From Kocuria palustris (GTDB lineage: Bacteria; Actinomycetota; Actinomycetes; Actinomycetales; Micrococcaceae): 64,000 nt of DNA. Position numbers and translations under genes: made by a program. Location: positions 2,356,001 through 2,420,000 of the forward strand of contig NZ_JAFBCR010000001.1 of the NCBI RefSeq assembly GCF_016907795.1. Reading direction: 5' to 3'. Shown here in pieces: positions 8,736 through 16,116 of this stretch. The notes beneath the pieces were generated by a model. It ran no database searches and was not told the origin of the DNA. It saw only the letters and a program-made list of their open reading frames with translations. Position 1 is the stretch's first letter; each line of letters begins with the position of its first letter.

Positions 8736-9317
8736 ATGGGATTCACACGGGTGCAGCTGGAGGAGCACTACGGACGGGAGGTCCCGGACCTGCTGCCCGA
8801 CCCTCTGCGGCTGCTGTTCGTGGGCATCAATCCGAGCCTGCGCTCCGCGGCCACCGGCGCGCACTTCAGCGGCCCGGGCAATCGCTTCTATCCGGCGCTG
8901 CATCGCGCGGGGATCACCCGGCACCTCATCGAAGCGTCCGACGGATTCAGCGACGACGACCTGGCGGAGCTGACCTCGCGCGGGATCGGCATCACGAACC
9001 TCTGGCCGCTGGCCACGGCTCGCGCCGATGAGCTGACCCGCGAGCAGCTGCGCACAGGGCAGGACCGGCTGGCCGCGACCGTCGCAGGGCACCGCCCGGC
9101 CGTCGTGGCCGTCGTCGGGATCACCGCCTACCGAGTCGCCTTCGGGCAGCCCAAGGCGGACACAGGTGAGCAGGACAGCCCCTGGGAAGTGACGCGGCTG
9201 TTCGTCGCGCCCAATCCGAGCGGATTGAACGCCCATTCGTCGTTGGAGGATCTGGCAAGGGCCTACGGCGAGATCGCCAGGGCTGCGGGAATCGACCTGC
9301 AGCCCGCGGACGACTGA
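8736..9317 (+). CDS. mug: G/U mismatch-specific DNA glycosylase
   Basis: A 193-residue uracil-DNA-glycosylase-superfamily enzyme (Mug/TDG type) that removes U or T, and often ethenocytosine, mispaired with G in base-excision repair. Family motifs are visible: FVGINPSLRSAATG (residues 28-41, catalytic-pocket loop with the Mug-type Asn), GPGNRFYPAL (46-55) and VAPNPSGLNAHSS near residue 160 (DNA-intercalation loop). Length is slightly above E. coli Mug (168). The start ATG is 6 nt from a TAGCCT -10 box (8724-8729), so it is probably leaderless. It converges with the Nramp-like gene. Confidence 0.93.
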   Translation: MGFTRVQLEEHYGREVPDLLPDPLRLLFVGINPSLRSAATGAHFSGPGNRFYPALHRAGITRHLIEASDGFSDDDLAELTSRGIGITNLWPLATARADELTREQLRTGQDRLAATVAGHRPAVVAVVGITAYRVAFGQPKADTGEQDSPWEVTRLFVAPNPSGLNAHSSLEDLARAYGEIARAAGIDLQPADD

Positions 9318-9363
9318 CGATACGGGCGCTGTCCGGCGCTCGTCACCGGGCCGAGCGGGGCGC

Positions 9364-10674
9364 TCAGGCCAGCAGTCCGCCGACGGACTCCACGACCTGC
9401 ATGGCGGCCAGGAAGCCGAAGAGCAGGAAGCACGCCGAGAGCAGGACGTTGGCCGGTGCGCGATTGCGCAGCGTCTCGTGGATCCCACGGCGGTTGAGCA
9501 GCACCAGAAGGGCGATGGCCAGCACCGGCAGGATGAAGGCGCTGATCGCCGCGTAGATGAGCACGAGCGTCACCGGCCGGCCGGTGCCCATGATGGCCAG
9601 GGCGCAGATCGTCAGGTAGATCAGGGCGATGCGGAACTCGGGCGCCTTGGAGGACATGTCCAGCCCCGGGGCGTCCTGATGGGGGTAGCGGCGCAGCACG
9701 CGCAGGCAGTCGGCGGTCACGTAGGCGATGCCCGAGAAGCCGCCGAGCACGCTCGTGTAGACCACCGCCAGGAAGCTGAGCAGGAAGACGAGACGCACGA
9801 AGCCGCCCAGGGAGGCCCCGAGTGAGTCCGCCATGGCGAACATGGCGCCGTTGTCCGAGATGGTGAAGCCCTGGCCGTAGAGCAGGAACGCCCCGACCAT
9901 CGTCATGGCCACCGCGAACACGAAGACCACGCCGTAGCTGATGAGCAGATCCGTGCGGATCGTGGCCTTCCACTGCACGCCGCGCCAGGCCTTCTCCCGG
10001 ATCCAGAACGAGTAGGCAAGGATCCCGGTGGCTCCGCCCACGCCGCCGATCAGCGACAGGACGGTGATCAGGGACCCGCCGGGCATGACGGGCACGAGGG
10101 TCTGCGTGGCGATCTCCTGAGCCTCCTGACCCTGGGCCGTGGTGATCGCCAGAGCGACGATGCCGAAGAACATCAGGATGCCGAAGCCCATCATGACCTT
10201 CTCGACGAACCCGTAGCGCCCGACCCACAGCATGACCATGGCCGAGGCCAGCACGACGATCGCGGTGGGCCAGAACGGCAGCCCGGGGATGAGGCTCTGC
10301 AGGATCATGGCGCACACCGAAACCACGCTGGCGCCGAAGAACAGCCCCACGAGCAGCTCGGCCACGAGGAACACCACTGGGAAGAGGCGCCCGCCGGCGG
10401 TGGACATGTGCGACATCAGCGAGCGGTCGCCGCTCATCTGCACGCGGGCCACGGCCTCCGAGAGCACGAACTTGAGCAGGATGCCGACCGTGAACACCCA
10501 GATCAGGGCCAGCCCGTGCTCGGCGCCCGAGTTCAGTGTGGTGATCATGTCCGAGGCGCCGACACTCGACAGCGCCAGGACGATCCCCGGCCCGATCAGG
10601 CGCAGCCTCCCTCGGGTGGTGCGGGGAGCCTGCAGGGGCTCATGCGGTGCGGCGGCTGAGGGCGGGATGGTCAT
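9364..10674 (-). CDS. Nramp-superfamily transporter with non-canonical metal-site motifs
   Basis: A 436-residue integral membrane protein of about 11 segments with the Nramp fold pattern. Family hallmarks include LIGPGIVLALSSVGASD in the first helix and TGILAYSFWIREKAWRG in the sixth. Canonical Mn/Fe carriers have D-P-G-N in helix 1 and M-P-H in helix 6. Here helix 1 reads ASDMIT (residues 40-45) and helix 6 reads GGATGILAYSFW (213-224), so both metal-binding motifs are absent. The substrate cannot be assigned as Mn(II), and the protein may carry another ion or a non-metal. The promoter is probably the TAGGGT near 10712, which leaves a short leader. Confidence 0.85.
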   Translation of the reverse strand: MTIPPSAAAPHEPLQAPRTTRGRLRLIGPGIVLALSSVGASDMITTLNSGAEHGLALIWVFTVGILLKFVLSEAVARVQMSGDRSLMSHMSTAGGRLFPVVFLVAELLVGLFFGASVVSVCAMILQSLIPGLPFWPTAIVVLASAMVMLWVGRYGFVEKVMMGFGILMFFGIVALAITTAQGQEAQEIATQTLVPVMPGGSLITVLSLIGGVGGATGILAYSFWIREKAWRGVQWKATIRTDLLISYGVVFVFAVAMTMVGAFLLYGQGFTISDNGAMFAMADSLGASLGGFVRLVFLLSFLAVVYTSVLGGFSGIAYVTADCLRVLRRYPHQDAPGLDMSSKAPEFRIALIYLTICALAIMGTGRPVTLVLIYAAISAFILPVLAIALLVLLNRRGIHETLRNRAPANVLLSACFLLFGFLAAMQVVESVGGLLA

Positions 10675-10774
10675 GGCGCTGTCCTGGGCATCGGCGTCGA
10701 GGGCCTTCTCACCCTAGGGGTCCGTGGCCTCGTGCACCGTTCGGGTGTCGTCACCCGCGGCTATCGTCGATCCC

Positions 10775-11572
10775 ATGTCCGCACTGTCTGAAGCCGCCGA
10801 GTCCGTCACGATCTCCACCGTGGGCGATGGCCCCGTCGTCGTCGCGTTCCTGCACGGGCTGATGGGGCGCGGCAAGAACTTCACGCGCTTCGCCAAGGAC
10901 CTCTCGGCCCAGTGCACGAGCCTGCTGGTGGACCTGCCGAACCACGGGACCTCGGGGTGGACCGAGGAGTTCTCCTACGAGGACATGGCGGACACGGTCG
11001 CAGAGGCCCTGCGTGCCAAGGCCGGCGACCGGAAGATCATGCTCGTGGGCCACTCCATGGGCGGCAAGGTCGCCATGCTGATCGCCCTGCGCCACCCGGA
11101 GCTGATCGAGCGGCTCATGGTCGTGGACATCTCGCCGGGGCGCTCCTGGGAGGACGGCGGCGTGTTCCCGCACCTGCTGGGCAGCCTGCGGGAGCTGGAC
11201 CTGGCGAACGTGAAGAACCGCGGCGACGCCGATGCCAAGCTGGCTGAGGCCATCCCCAAGGACTCGGTGCGCCTCTTCCTGCTGCAGAATCTGCGCTACT
11301 CGGACGGCGCCTGGGGGTGGCAGCCGAACCTCGAGCTGCTGTATCAGTCCCTGGAGGAGATCGGCGGCTTCCCCGTCACGAACCAGAGCTTCGACGGCCC
11401 CGTGCTGTGGGTGGCCGGCTCGGAGTCCGGCTACGTCAGCGAGGCCCAGCTGCCGCTGATGTCCCAGCTCTTCCCGCGCGTCGAGCTGCGCACGGTCCAG
11501 GGCGCGGGCCACTGGGTGCATTCGGAGAAGCCGGAGGAGTTCGAGCACCTGCTGCACGAGCTGATCGACTGA
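10775..11572 (+). CDS. Alpha/beta-fold hydrolase (YbfF-like)
   Basis: A 265-residue cytoplasmic alpha/beta hydrolase. The nucleophile elbow is GHSMGGK with S94, the HG oxyanion motif is FLHGLMGRGKNF (residues 26-37), and the catalytic histidine is H246 in GAGHWVHSEKP. The segment VDLPNHGTSGW is typical of the YbfF/bromoperoxidase-like esterase group. The substrate is unknown. The ATG at 10775 is 7 nt from a TATCGT box and lacks a ribosome binding site, so it is probably leaderless. The macrodomain gene follows 39 bp downstream with its own leaderless promoter, so the two need not be co-transcribed. Confidence 0.88.
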   Translation: MSALSEAAESVTISTVGDGPVVVAFLHGLMGRGKNFTRFAKDLSAQCTSLLVDLPNHGTSGWTEEFSYEDMADTVAEALRAKAGDRKIMLVGHSMGGKVAMLIALRHPELIERLMVVDISPGRSWEDGGVFPHLLGSLRELDLANVKNRGDADAKLAEAIPKDSVRLFLLQNLRYSDGAWGWQPNLELLYQSLEEIGGFPVTNQSFDGPVLWVAGSESGYVSEAQLPLMSQLFPRVELRTVQGAGHWVHSEKPEEFEHLLHELID

Positions 11573-11611
11573 GCAGGGTCCGCACCCGGCGCTGCGCGTA
11601 GGCTCGACGTC

Positions 11612-12142
11612 ATGGAGCTTCGTATTCAGCCAGGCGACATCACCACCATCGACGTCGATGCCGTCGTCAACGCGGCGAACTCGTCCCTGATGGGCGGCGG
11701 GGGAGTGGACGGCGCGATCCACCGCGCCGGCGGCCCGTCGATCCTCCAGGAGTGCAAGCAGCTGCGCGCCGATCAGCTGCCGGACGGCCTCCCCGCGGGC
11801 CAGGCCGTGGCCACGACGGCCGGGGAGATGCCCGCGCGCTGGGTCATCCACACCGTGGGGCCCACCTACGCCAAGACCATCGACAAGTCCGAGACGCTGG
11901 CCTCCTGCTATCGGGAGTCCCTGCGCGTCGCCGCCGAGATCGGCGCGCGCACCGTGGCGTTCCCCGCGATCTCCGCCGGCGTCTACGGCTGGCCCATGGA
12001 CGACGCCGCCCGCATCGCCGTCGAGACGTCCGAGGCGATGCGGGCGGAGGTGGGGCAGCAGATCGACGAGGTCGTCTTCGTGCCCTTCGGAGAGTCCGCG
12101 CAGCAGGCCTTCCGCACCGCGCTCTCGAACCTGGCGGACTGA
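11612..12142 (+). CDS. O-acetyl-ADP-ribose deacetylase (macrodomain protein)
   Basis: A single-domain MacroD/YmdB-type protein of 176 residues that binds ADP-ribose and hydrolyses O-acetyl-ADP-ribose or ADP-ribosyl-Glu/Asp. It shows all signature segments: PGDITTIDVDAVVNAANSSL (7-26), GGGGVDGAIHRAGG (28-41), the TVGPTY strand, and FPAISAGVYGWP near residue 125. The start ATG is 7 nt from TAGGCT (11599-11604), so it is probably leaderless. Its stop is one base from the stop of the converging brnQ gene, and no terminator is evident in that gap. Confidence 0.93.
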   Translation: MELRIQPGDITTIDVDAVVNAANSSLMGGGGVDGAIHRAGGPSILQECKQLRADQLPDGLPAGQAVATTAGEMPARWVIHTVGPTYAKTIDKSETLASCYRESLRVAAEIGARTVAFPAISAGVYGWPMDDAARIAVETSEAMRAEVGQQIDEVVFVPFGESAQQAFRTALSNLAD

Positions 12143-12143
12143 C

Positions 12144-13580
12144 TCAGGAGGCGGCGTCGACCCGCTCCTGAGCGGCCTCCTGCGACTCGCCGCCCACCGG
12201 AACGGGGTCGGAGGCCCCGCGGGCCAGGTCCACGACGAACCCGACGACGGCCGCGACGACCGTGGGCACGACCCAGCCCATGCCCTGCGCGTGCAGAGGC
12301 GTCCAGCCGATCAGCGTCTCGATCGGGTCGGCGCCCACACCCAGATCGCTCAGCGTCATGAGCGCGGCCCACACAATGGCCACCGCCAGGGCCAGGCGGA
12401 ACGTCAGGTTCAGGCGCCGGCGCGTGAGCGGCTCGATCAGGGTGAGCAGGATCAGCGTGATGCCTGCCGGGTAGAGGAAGCCGACGATCGGCCCGGCGAT
12501 GGCCAGCACCGTCTCCAGCCCGGCGGTGGAGACCAGGAACGCGATGACCGTGAACAGGATCGCCCACACCCGGTAGGACAGGGCCGGGACCAGCTTGTGG
12601 AAGAACTCCGAGGTGGCCCCGATCAGCCCCACGGAGGTGGTCAGGCAGGCCAGCACGACGATCAGCCCGAACACCACGGCCCCGGGTCCGCCCAGCACCT
12701 GGACGGCGGCCTCGGCCAGGAGCGCGGCGCCGTCGGGGTGGGCCTGGCCCTCGGGCATCCGCAGCCCCACGATCGCCAGGCCGATGTAGACGGCGGCCAG
12801 CAGGACGCCGGCGATCACGCCGGCCAGGCTGACTCCGCGCACGATCGCGGGGCCGTCGGAGACGCCCTTGGCCCGGAGGCTGGCCACCACGATGATCCCG
12901 AAGGCCAGACCGGCCAGCGAGTCCATGGTGTTGTAACCCTCCAGGAAGCCCGTGACGTACGGGGCGGAGGCGTACTCCTCGGTGGGGCCGTGGCCGGGGG
13001 CGCTCAGACGCAGCACAGCCATCGTGATCAGCACCACGAGCAGGATCAGCAGCGCCGGGGTCAGGAAGCGTCCGAGCCGGTCCACGATCCCGCTGGGGTC
13101 GAAGGCCAGCAGCAGCGAGATCCCGAAGAACACGGCGCTGAACGCCACGGCGATCCACAGGGACTCCTCGCCCAGGTAGGGGGCGACGGCCGTCTCGTAG
13201 CTCACCGACCCTGTGCGCGGCAGAGCGTAGAACGCGCCGATCGACAGGTACACGAGCACGGTGAACACGACGCCGAAGACCCGCCCGCCGCGGTTGGCCA
13301 GATCCTGCAGATCGCGTCCGGTGACGGCGATGGCCAGGATGGCCAGGACCGGCAGCAGGACGCCGGTGCTCAGGAAGCCGAGCAGGGCCGGTGTCGTGCT
13401 GGAGCCCGCCTGAGCGCCGAGCATCGGCGGGAAGATCAGATTCCCGGCGCCGAAGAACATCGAGAAGAGCATCAGGGAGGCGACCAGCACGGCGCCGGAG
13501 CGACGGCCGCTCGATGCGGTCTCTGTGCTCTCCGGCGGCGGTGCGGTGGCGTGGGAGGAAGGGGTGCTCGAAGGGGACAT
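12144..13580 (-). CDS. brnQ: Branched-chain amino acid carrier (LIVCS family)
   Basis: A 478-residue inner-membrane carrier with about 12 helices that imports Leu, Ile and Val with Na+ or H+. The N-terminal signature SLMLFSMFFGAGNLIFPPMLG (residues 35-55) is diagnostic for BrnQ/BraB. A conserved GFLEGYNTMDSLAGLAFG occurs mid-protein. Hydrophilic tails of about 30 residues lie at both ends. It diverges from the arylamine N-acetyltransferase gene and converges with the macrodomain gene at a one-base gap. No T-box or attenuator was recognised upstream. Confidence 0.93.
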   Translation of the reverse strand: MSPSSTPSSHATAPPPESTETASSGRRSGAVLVASLMLFSMFFGAGNLIFPPMLGAQAGSSTTPALLGFLSTGVLLPVLAILAIAVTGRDLQDLANRGGRVFGVVFTVLVYLSIGAFYALPRTGSVSYETAVAPYLGEESLWIAVAFSAVFFGISLLLAFDPSGIVDRLGRFLTPALLILLVVLITMAVLRLSAPGHGPTEEYASAPYVTGFLEGYNTMDSLAGLAFGIIVVASLRAKGVSDGPAIVRGVSLAGVIAGVLLAAVYIGLAIVGLRMPEGQAHPDGAALLAEAAVQVLGGPGAVVFGLIVVLACLTTSVGLIGATSEFFHKLVPALSYRVWAILFTVIAFLVSTAGLETVLAIAGPIVGFLYPAGITLILLTLIEPLTRRRLNLTFRLALAVAIVWAALMTLSDLGVGADPIETLIGWTPLHAQGMGWVVPTVVAAVVGFVVDLARGASDPVPVGGESQEAAQERVDAAS

Positions 13581-13666
13581 CCGTCCATCATTCCAGCCGG
13601 AGGGCGTCGGAGGAGCCAGCGCGGACCGGGGAGCCCCGTCTGGCCTAGGCTCGGCTCAGGGCCGAC

Positions 13667-13690
13667 GCGCGCCGACGAGCGTCGGCGCGC
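13667..13690 (+). promoter_or_regulatory. 5'-leader hairpin upstream of arylamine NAT
   Basis: GCGCGCCGAC (13667-13676) and GTCGGCGCGC (13681-13690) form a perfect 10-bp stem with a 4-nt GAGC loop. It ends about 7 nt before the AAAGGAG ribosome binding site. Its closeness to the site could dampen translation, but that is inference. Confidence 0.5.
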
Positions 13691-13708
13691 GGCTCGTAAA
13701 GGAGCACC

Positions 13709-14564
13709 ATGCCCGCCGACCTCACCGGATCCTCGTGGCGCACCGAGGACTTCGACATCCCCGCCTATCTGCAGCGGATCGGCATCGAACCCGGCCCCGC
13801 GAGCCTCGAGCTGCTCGAGGCCGTGCACCAGGCGCACGTGCGCACGCTGCCGTTCACGAACGTCGACATCCTGCTGGGCACCTACCCCGGTGCGGCGCCG
13901 GCGGCCGTGCAGCGGCAGCTGATCGAACGACGCCGCGGTGGTTACTGCTTCGCCCACGGGCAGCTGATGGCCGCGGCCCTCGAGCACCTGGGATTCGAGG
14001 TCACGCGCCACCTGGGCCGCGTGGGCTCCCCGGATCGGGCGCGCACGCACACCTCGCTCGAGGTCCGGCTCGACGACGGCGCCTGGTTCGCCGATCCCGG
14101 CTTCGGCTTCAGCATCCGCGGCCCCATGCCCCTTCGCGACGGCGCGGTGCGCGACGAGGGCGGCCGGCTCTTCGAGCTGAGCCTGGTGGGGGGTGGGGGG
14201 GGCGTCCACGGGCTGGGCGCTGCACCGCGACGGCGAGTTCCAGCACGTCTCCGACAGACTGCCCGTGCGCCCGGTCGACATGCACACCGGGGACCAGATC
14301 ACCTCCGGCGGCCTCGCCCCTGGCCCGTTCACCGTGATGCTGATGGCCAACCGCTGGACGGATGAGGGCCACGTCTCCATCACGGACACCACCCGGGTGG
14401 TGCGCGCCGACGGGAAGCCGACGCAGCACCAGGAGATCACTGCGCGCGAGGCCGTCGACGCCGCCATCGAGCTCGGGATCGAGCTGGACTCCTCCGAGCG
14501 GGAGGCGCTTCATGACGTGCTGGTCGGGCTGCGGCGTCGGCGGGAGGCCGAGCACTCGAGCTGA
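13709..14564 (+). pseudogene. Arylamine N-acetyltransferase, frameshifted at a poly-G tract
   Basis: Cytoplasmic acetyl-CoA-dependent N-acetyltransferase of arylamines and hydrazines. The catalytic triad is intact: C80 (RRGGYCFAHG), H114 (RTHTSLEV) and D129 (WFADPGFG). The reading frame changes at 14188-14202, where six G, one T and eight G occur in a row. The first frame runs to 14365 in unrelated residues. The proper C-terminal domain (GWALHRDGEFQHVS to the stop at 14564) lies in the next frame. Removing one G restores a protein of about 284 residues, the normal family size. Causes could be a sequencing error, a real mutation, or slippage-based switching. An AAAGGAG site precedes the ATG. 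Confidence 0.85.
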
Positions 14565-14568
14565 GGAC

Positions 14569-15168
14569 TCAGCCGAACCGGCGGTGGGCGGCACGCAGGG
14601 TCTCCAGCAGCTGCGTCGGTCCGTCGCCGATCTGCGCGGGGATGGCTCCGCGGCCCGACTCGATCTGCGTGGCGCGCTCGGCCCAGCTGGGGCGGTGCGC
14701 CGGATCGTCCAGGGCGGCGCGCTGCTCGTCGATCCGTCGGGCCGCTGCCGGGCGCAGCGTGTAGAGAACGTGCCCGGCCGCCCCGGGCAGCGACCCGTGG
14801 GCCGGGGCGAAGGCGATGATCTCGTCCCAGCGCAGCCGGTGCAGAGTGGACCAGGTGCCTTCCGGCCTGTGCTCGAGCATCAGGGACTCGTCCGTGAGGA
14901 TCAGCTGGAGGCCGCAGCGGCGGATGCCCAGAGCGCGTCGCACCGCGTGGCACCCGAGGACCACGAGCACGGCACCGAGCCACAGTCCGGGCCGCAGGAA
15001 GATCTGTGTGACGGACTCCAGCCCGCGCCCGGCCAGCGCGCACAGCAGCGCCCCGACGGCCGAGACCATCAGACCGCCCAGAAGCCTCAGGGCGGTGCGG
15101 CGAGGGTTCGAGGGGATGATCAGCAGCCCGTCCTCCTCGAGGATCGCGAGCTGCTCCGTGCTGTGCAT
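14569..15168 (-). CDS. PH-like domain membrane protein, 199 aa
   Basis: Function unknown. Residues about 28-50 and 58-78 form two membrane helices. The C-terminal 110 residues carry a bacterial PH-like barrel pattern (LQLILTDESLMLEHR, LHRLRWDEIIAFAP, HVLYTLRP). The ATG at 15166-15168 is 6 nt from a TACGCT -10 box, so it is probably leaderless. Its neighbour at 15229-15810 has the same plan (two membrane helices, then a PH-like domain) and is transcribed away from it across 60 bp. The two may be related or cooperate at the membrane. Confidence 0.7.
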   Translation of the reverse strand: MHSTEQLAILEEDGLLIIPSNPRRTALRLLGGLMVSAVGALLCALAGRGLESVTQIFLRPGLWLGAVLVVLGCHAVRRALGIRRCGLQLILTDESLMLEHRPEGTWSTLHRLRWDEIIAFAPAHGSLPGAAGHVLYTLRPAAARRIDEQRAALDDPAHRPSWAERATQIESGRGAIPAQIGDGPTQLLETLRAAHRRFG

Positions 15169-15228
15169 GGGGCCAGCGTAGGCATCGCACGCATGGCAGG
15201 GTGGAATTTGCTGAGGTAAACTCGGACT

Positions 15229-15810
15229 ATGGCATCCGCACAGAGGGACCAAGGCAGCGTCGACGGGGGCTTCGTGTTCTACTCCGCGCGCTGCCATGTC
15301 CTGTTCCGGGTGCTCGCGGCGCTGTGCATCGGCATGCTCCTCGTACTGGCGGGCATCGTGCCGACCATCGTGCTGGCCAACGGGAGCTGGCGAACGGGCA
15401 TCGTCCTGGTCGCTGTGATGGTGCTGCCGACAGTGGGGCTGTGCACGCTGCTGTGGATGTCGCAGCTGTGGCGCTTCACCGTCACCTCGCGTGGCCTGGT
15501 CGTGCGCAGGATGGGGCGCACTCGCCAGATTCCCTGGCCGGCGGTGGACCATCTCGAGGTCGACAGGAGCTTCTACTGGTCAGGCGCCGTGGTAGTGGTC
15601 CTGCGCGACGGTCGACGGCTGCGCTCGAACGGCACTTCCACGCGAATGACCATGCACCGCGGGGAGCCGATCGTGATCGACTTCCACGGCTGGCATGCCC
15701 CAGCCCGTCCGTTCCACGTGGCCGCGGAGATCCACCAGCGGTACCTGGCCGGTGAGTTCGACCGCGAGCTCGCCGCCAGCGGTCTCACCGGGTCCGCGCT
15801 GCCTCGCTGA
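15229..15810 (+). CDS. PH-like domain membrane protein, 193 aa
   Basis: Function unknown. Two membrane helices (about residues 24-50 and 56-78) are followed by a PH-like segment (LWRFTVTSRGLVVRRMGR, IPWPAVDHLEV, AVVVVLRDGRRL). This pattern is common in small actinobacterial PH-domain proteins. The ATG at 15229 is 6 nt from TAAACT (15217-15222), so it is probably leaderless. It is divergent from a similarly built protein, which suggests a paired role. Its last 26 bases overlap the antisense end of the hutG remnant. Confidence 0.75.
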   Translation: MASAQRDQGSVDGGFVFYSARCHVLFRVLAALCIGMLLVLAGIVPTIVLANGSWRTGIVLVAVMVLPTVGLCTLLWMSQLWRFTVTSRGLVVRRMGRTRQIPWPAVDHLEVDRSFYWSGAVVVVLRDGRRLRSNGTSTRMTMHRGEPIVIDFHGWHAPARPFHVAAEIHQRYLAGEFDRELAASGLTGSALPR

Positions 15811-16006
15811 GGATCGTGTGGATCAGCCGCGCGGCGGTGCGCGCCGTGCGGGAGTCCACGTCGAAGGCAGGATTCAGCTCGACCACGTCCGCGTGGCGCA
15901 GCTTGCCGGATGCCGCTGCCGCCTGGCAGGCCGCCAGGATCACATGCGCGGGCACGCCGAGCCCGGCCGGGGCGCTGACTCCGGGAGCCACCGAGGCCGG
16001 GAGCAC
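15785..16006 (-). pseudogene. hutG: 3' remnant of formimidoylglutamase/arginase-family gene (hutG-like)
   Basis: Only the last 73 or so residues of an arginase-fold ureohydrolase remain, from VLPASVAPGVSAPAGLGVP through ELNPAFDVDSRTARTAARLI to the stop. In HutG this block carries the final part of the active-site region (the family sequence D-x-D-V-L-P-A-S begins just before it). Upstream of residue VLPAS the frame continues with unrelated sequence, and the metal-binding HGGG and DAHxD motifs are missing. No other hut genes are nearby. It looks like a deletion scar, with the 10-bp inverted repeat at 16021-16057 directly behind the junction. Confidence 0.75.
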
Positions 16007-16020
16007 CCTCCGAAGGTTCC

Positions 16021-16057
16021 GATCGCACAACATTGCAGTCGATAATATTGTGCGATC
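16021..16057. promoter_or_regulatory. 10-bp perfect inverted repeat upstream of multicopper oxidase
   Basis: GATCGCACAA (16021-16030) and TTGTGCGATC (16048-16057) are exact reverse complements 17 nt apart. The AT-rich centre contains a TAATAT-like stretch. It lies 60 bp before the oxidase ATG and has no T-tract, so it is a candidate operator. Because it abuts the hutG remnant, it could alternatively be a leftover of a mobile-element end. Confidence 0.5.
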
Positions 16058-16116
16058 ATGAATCACGAAGAAGGGTGAGAAGCGCACGCCGCTCACCTCG
16101 CCGAAGGGACACTGCC

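Noticed and set aside
12142-12144. Sequence error at the macrodomain/brnQ junction because of the one-base gap
   Set aside because: Both proteins have complete and expected C-termini; tightly packed convergent stops are normal here.
13580-13708. T-box or leucine-responsive attenuator upstream of brnQ
   Set aside because: No T-box consensus, leader peptide or antiterminator pairing was visible.
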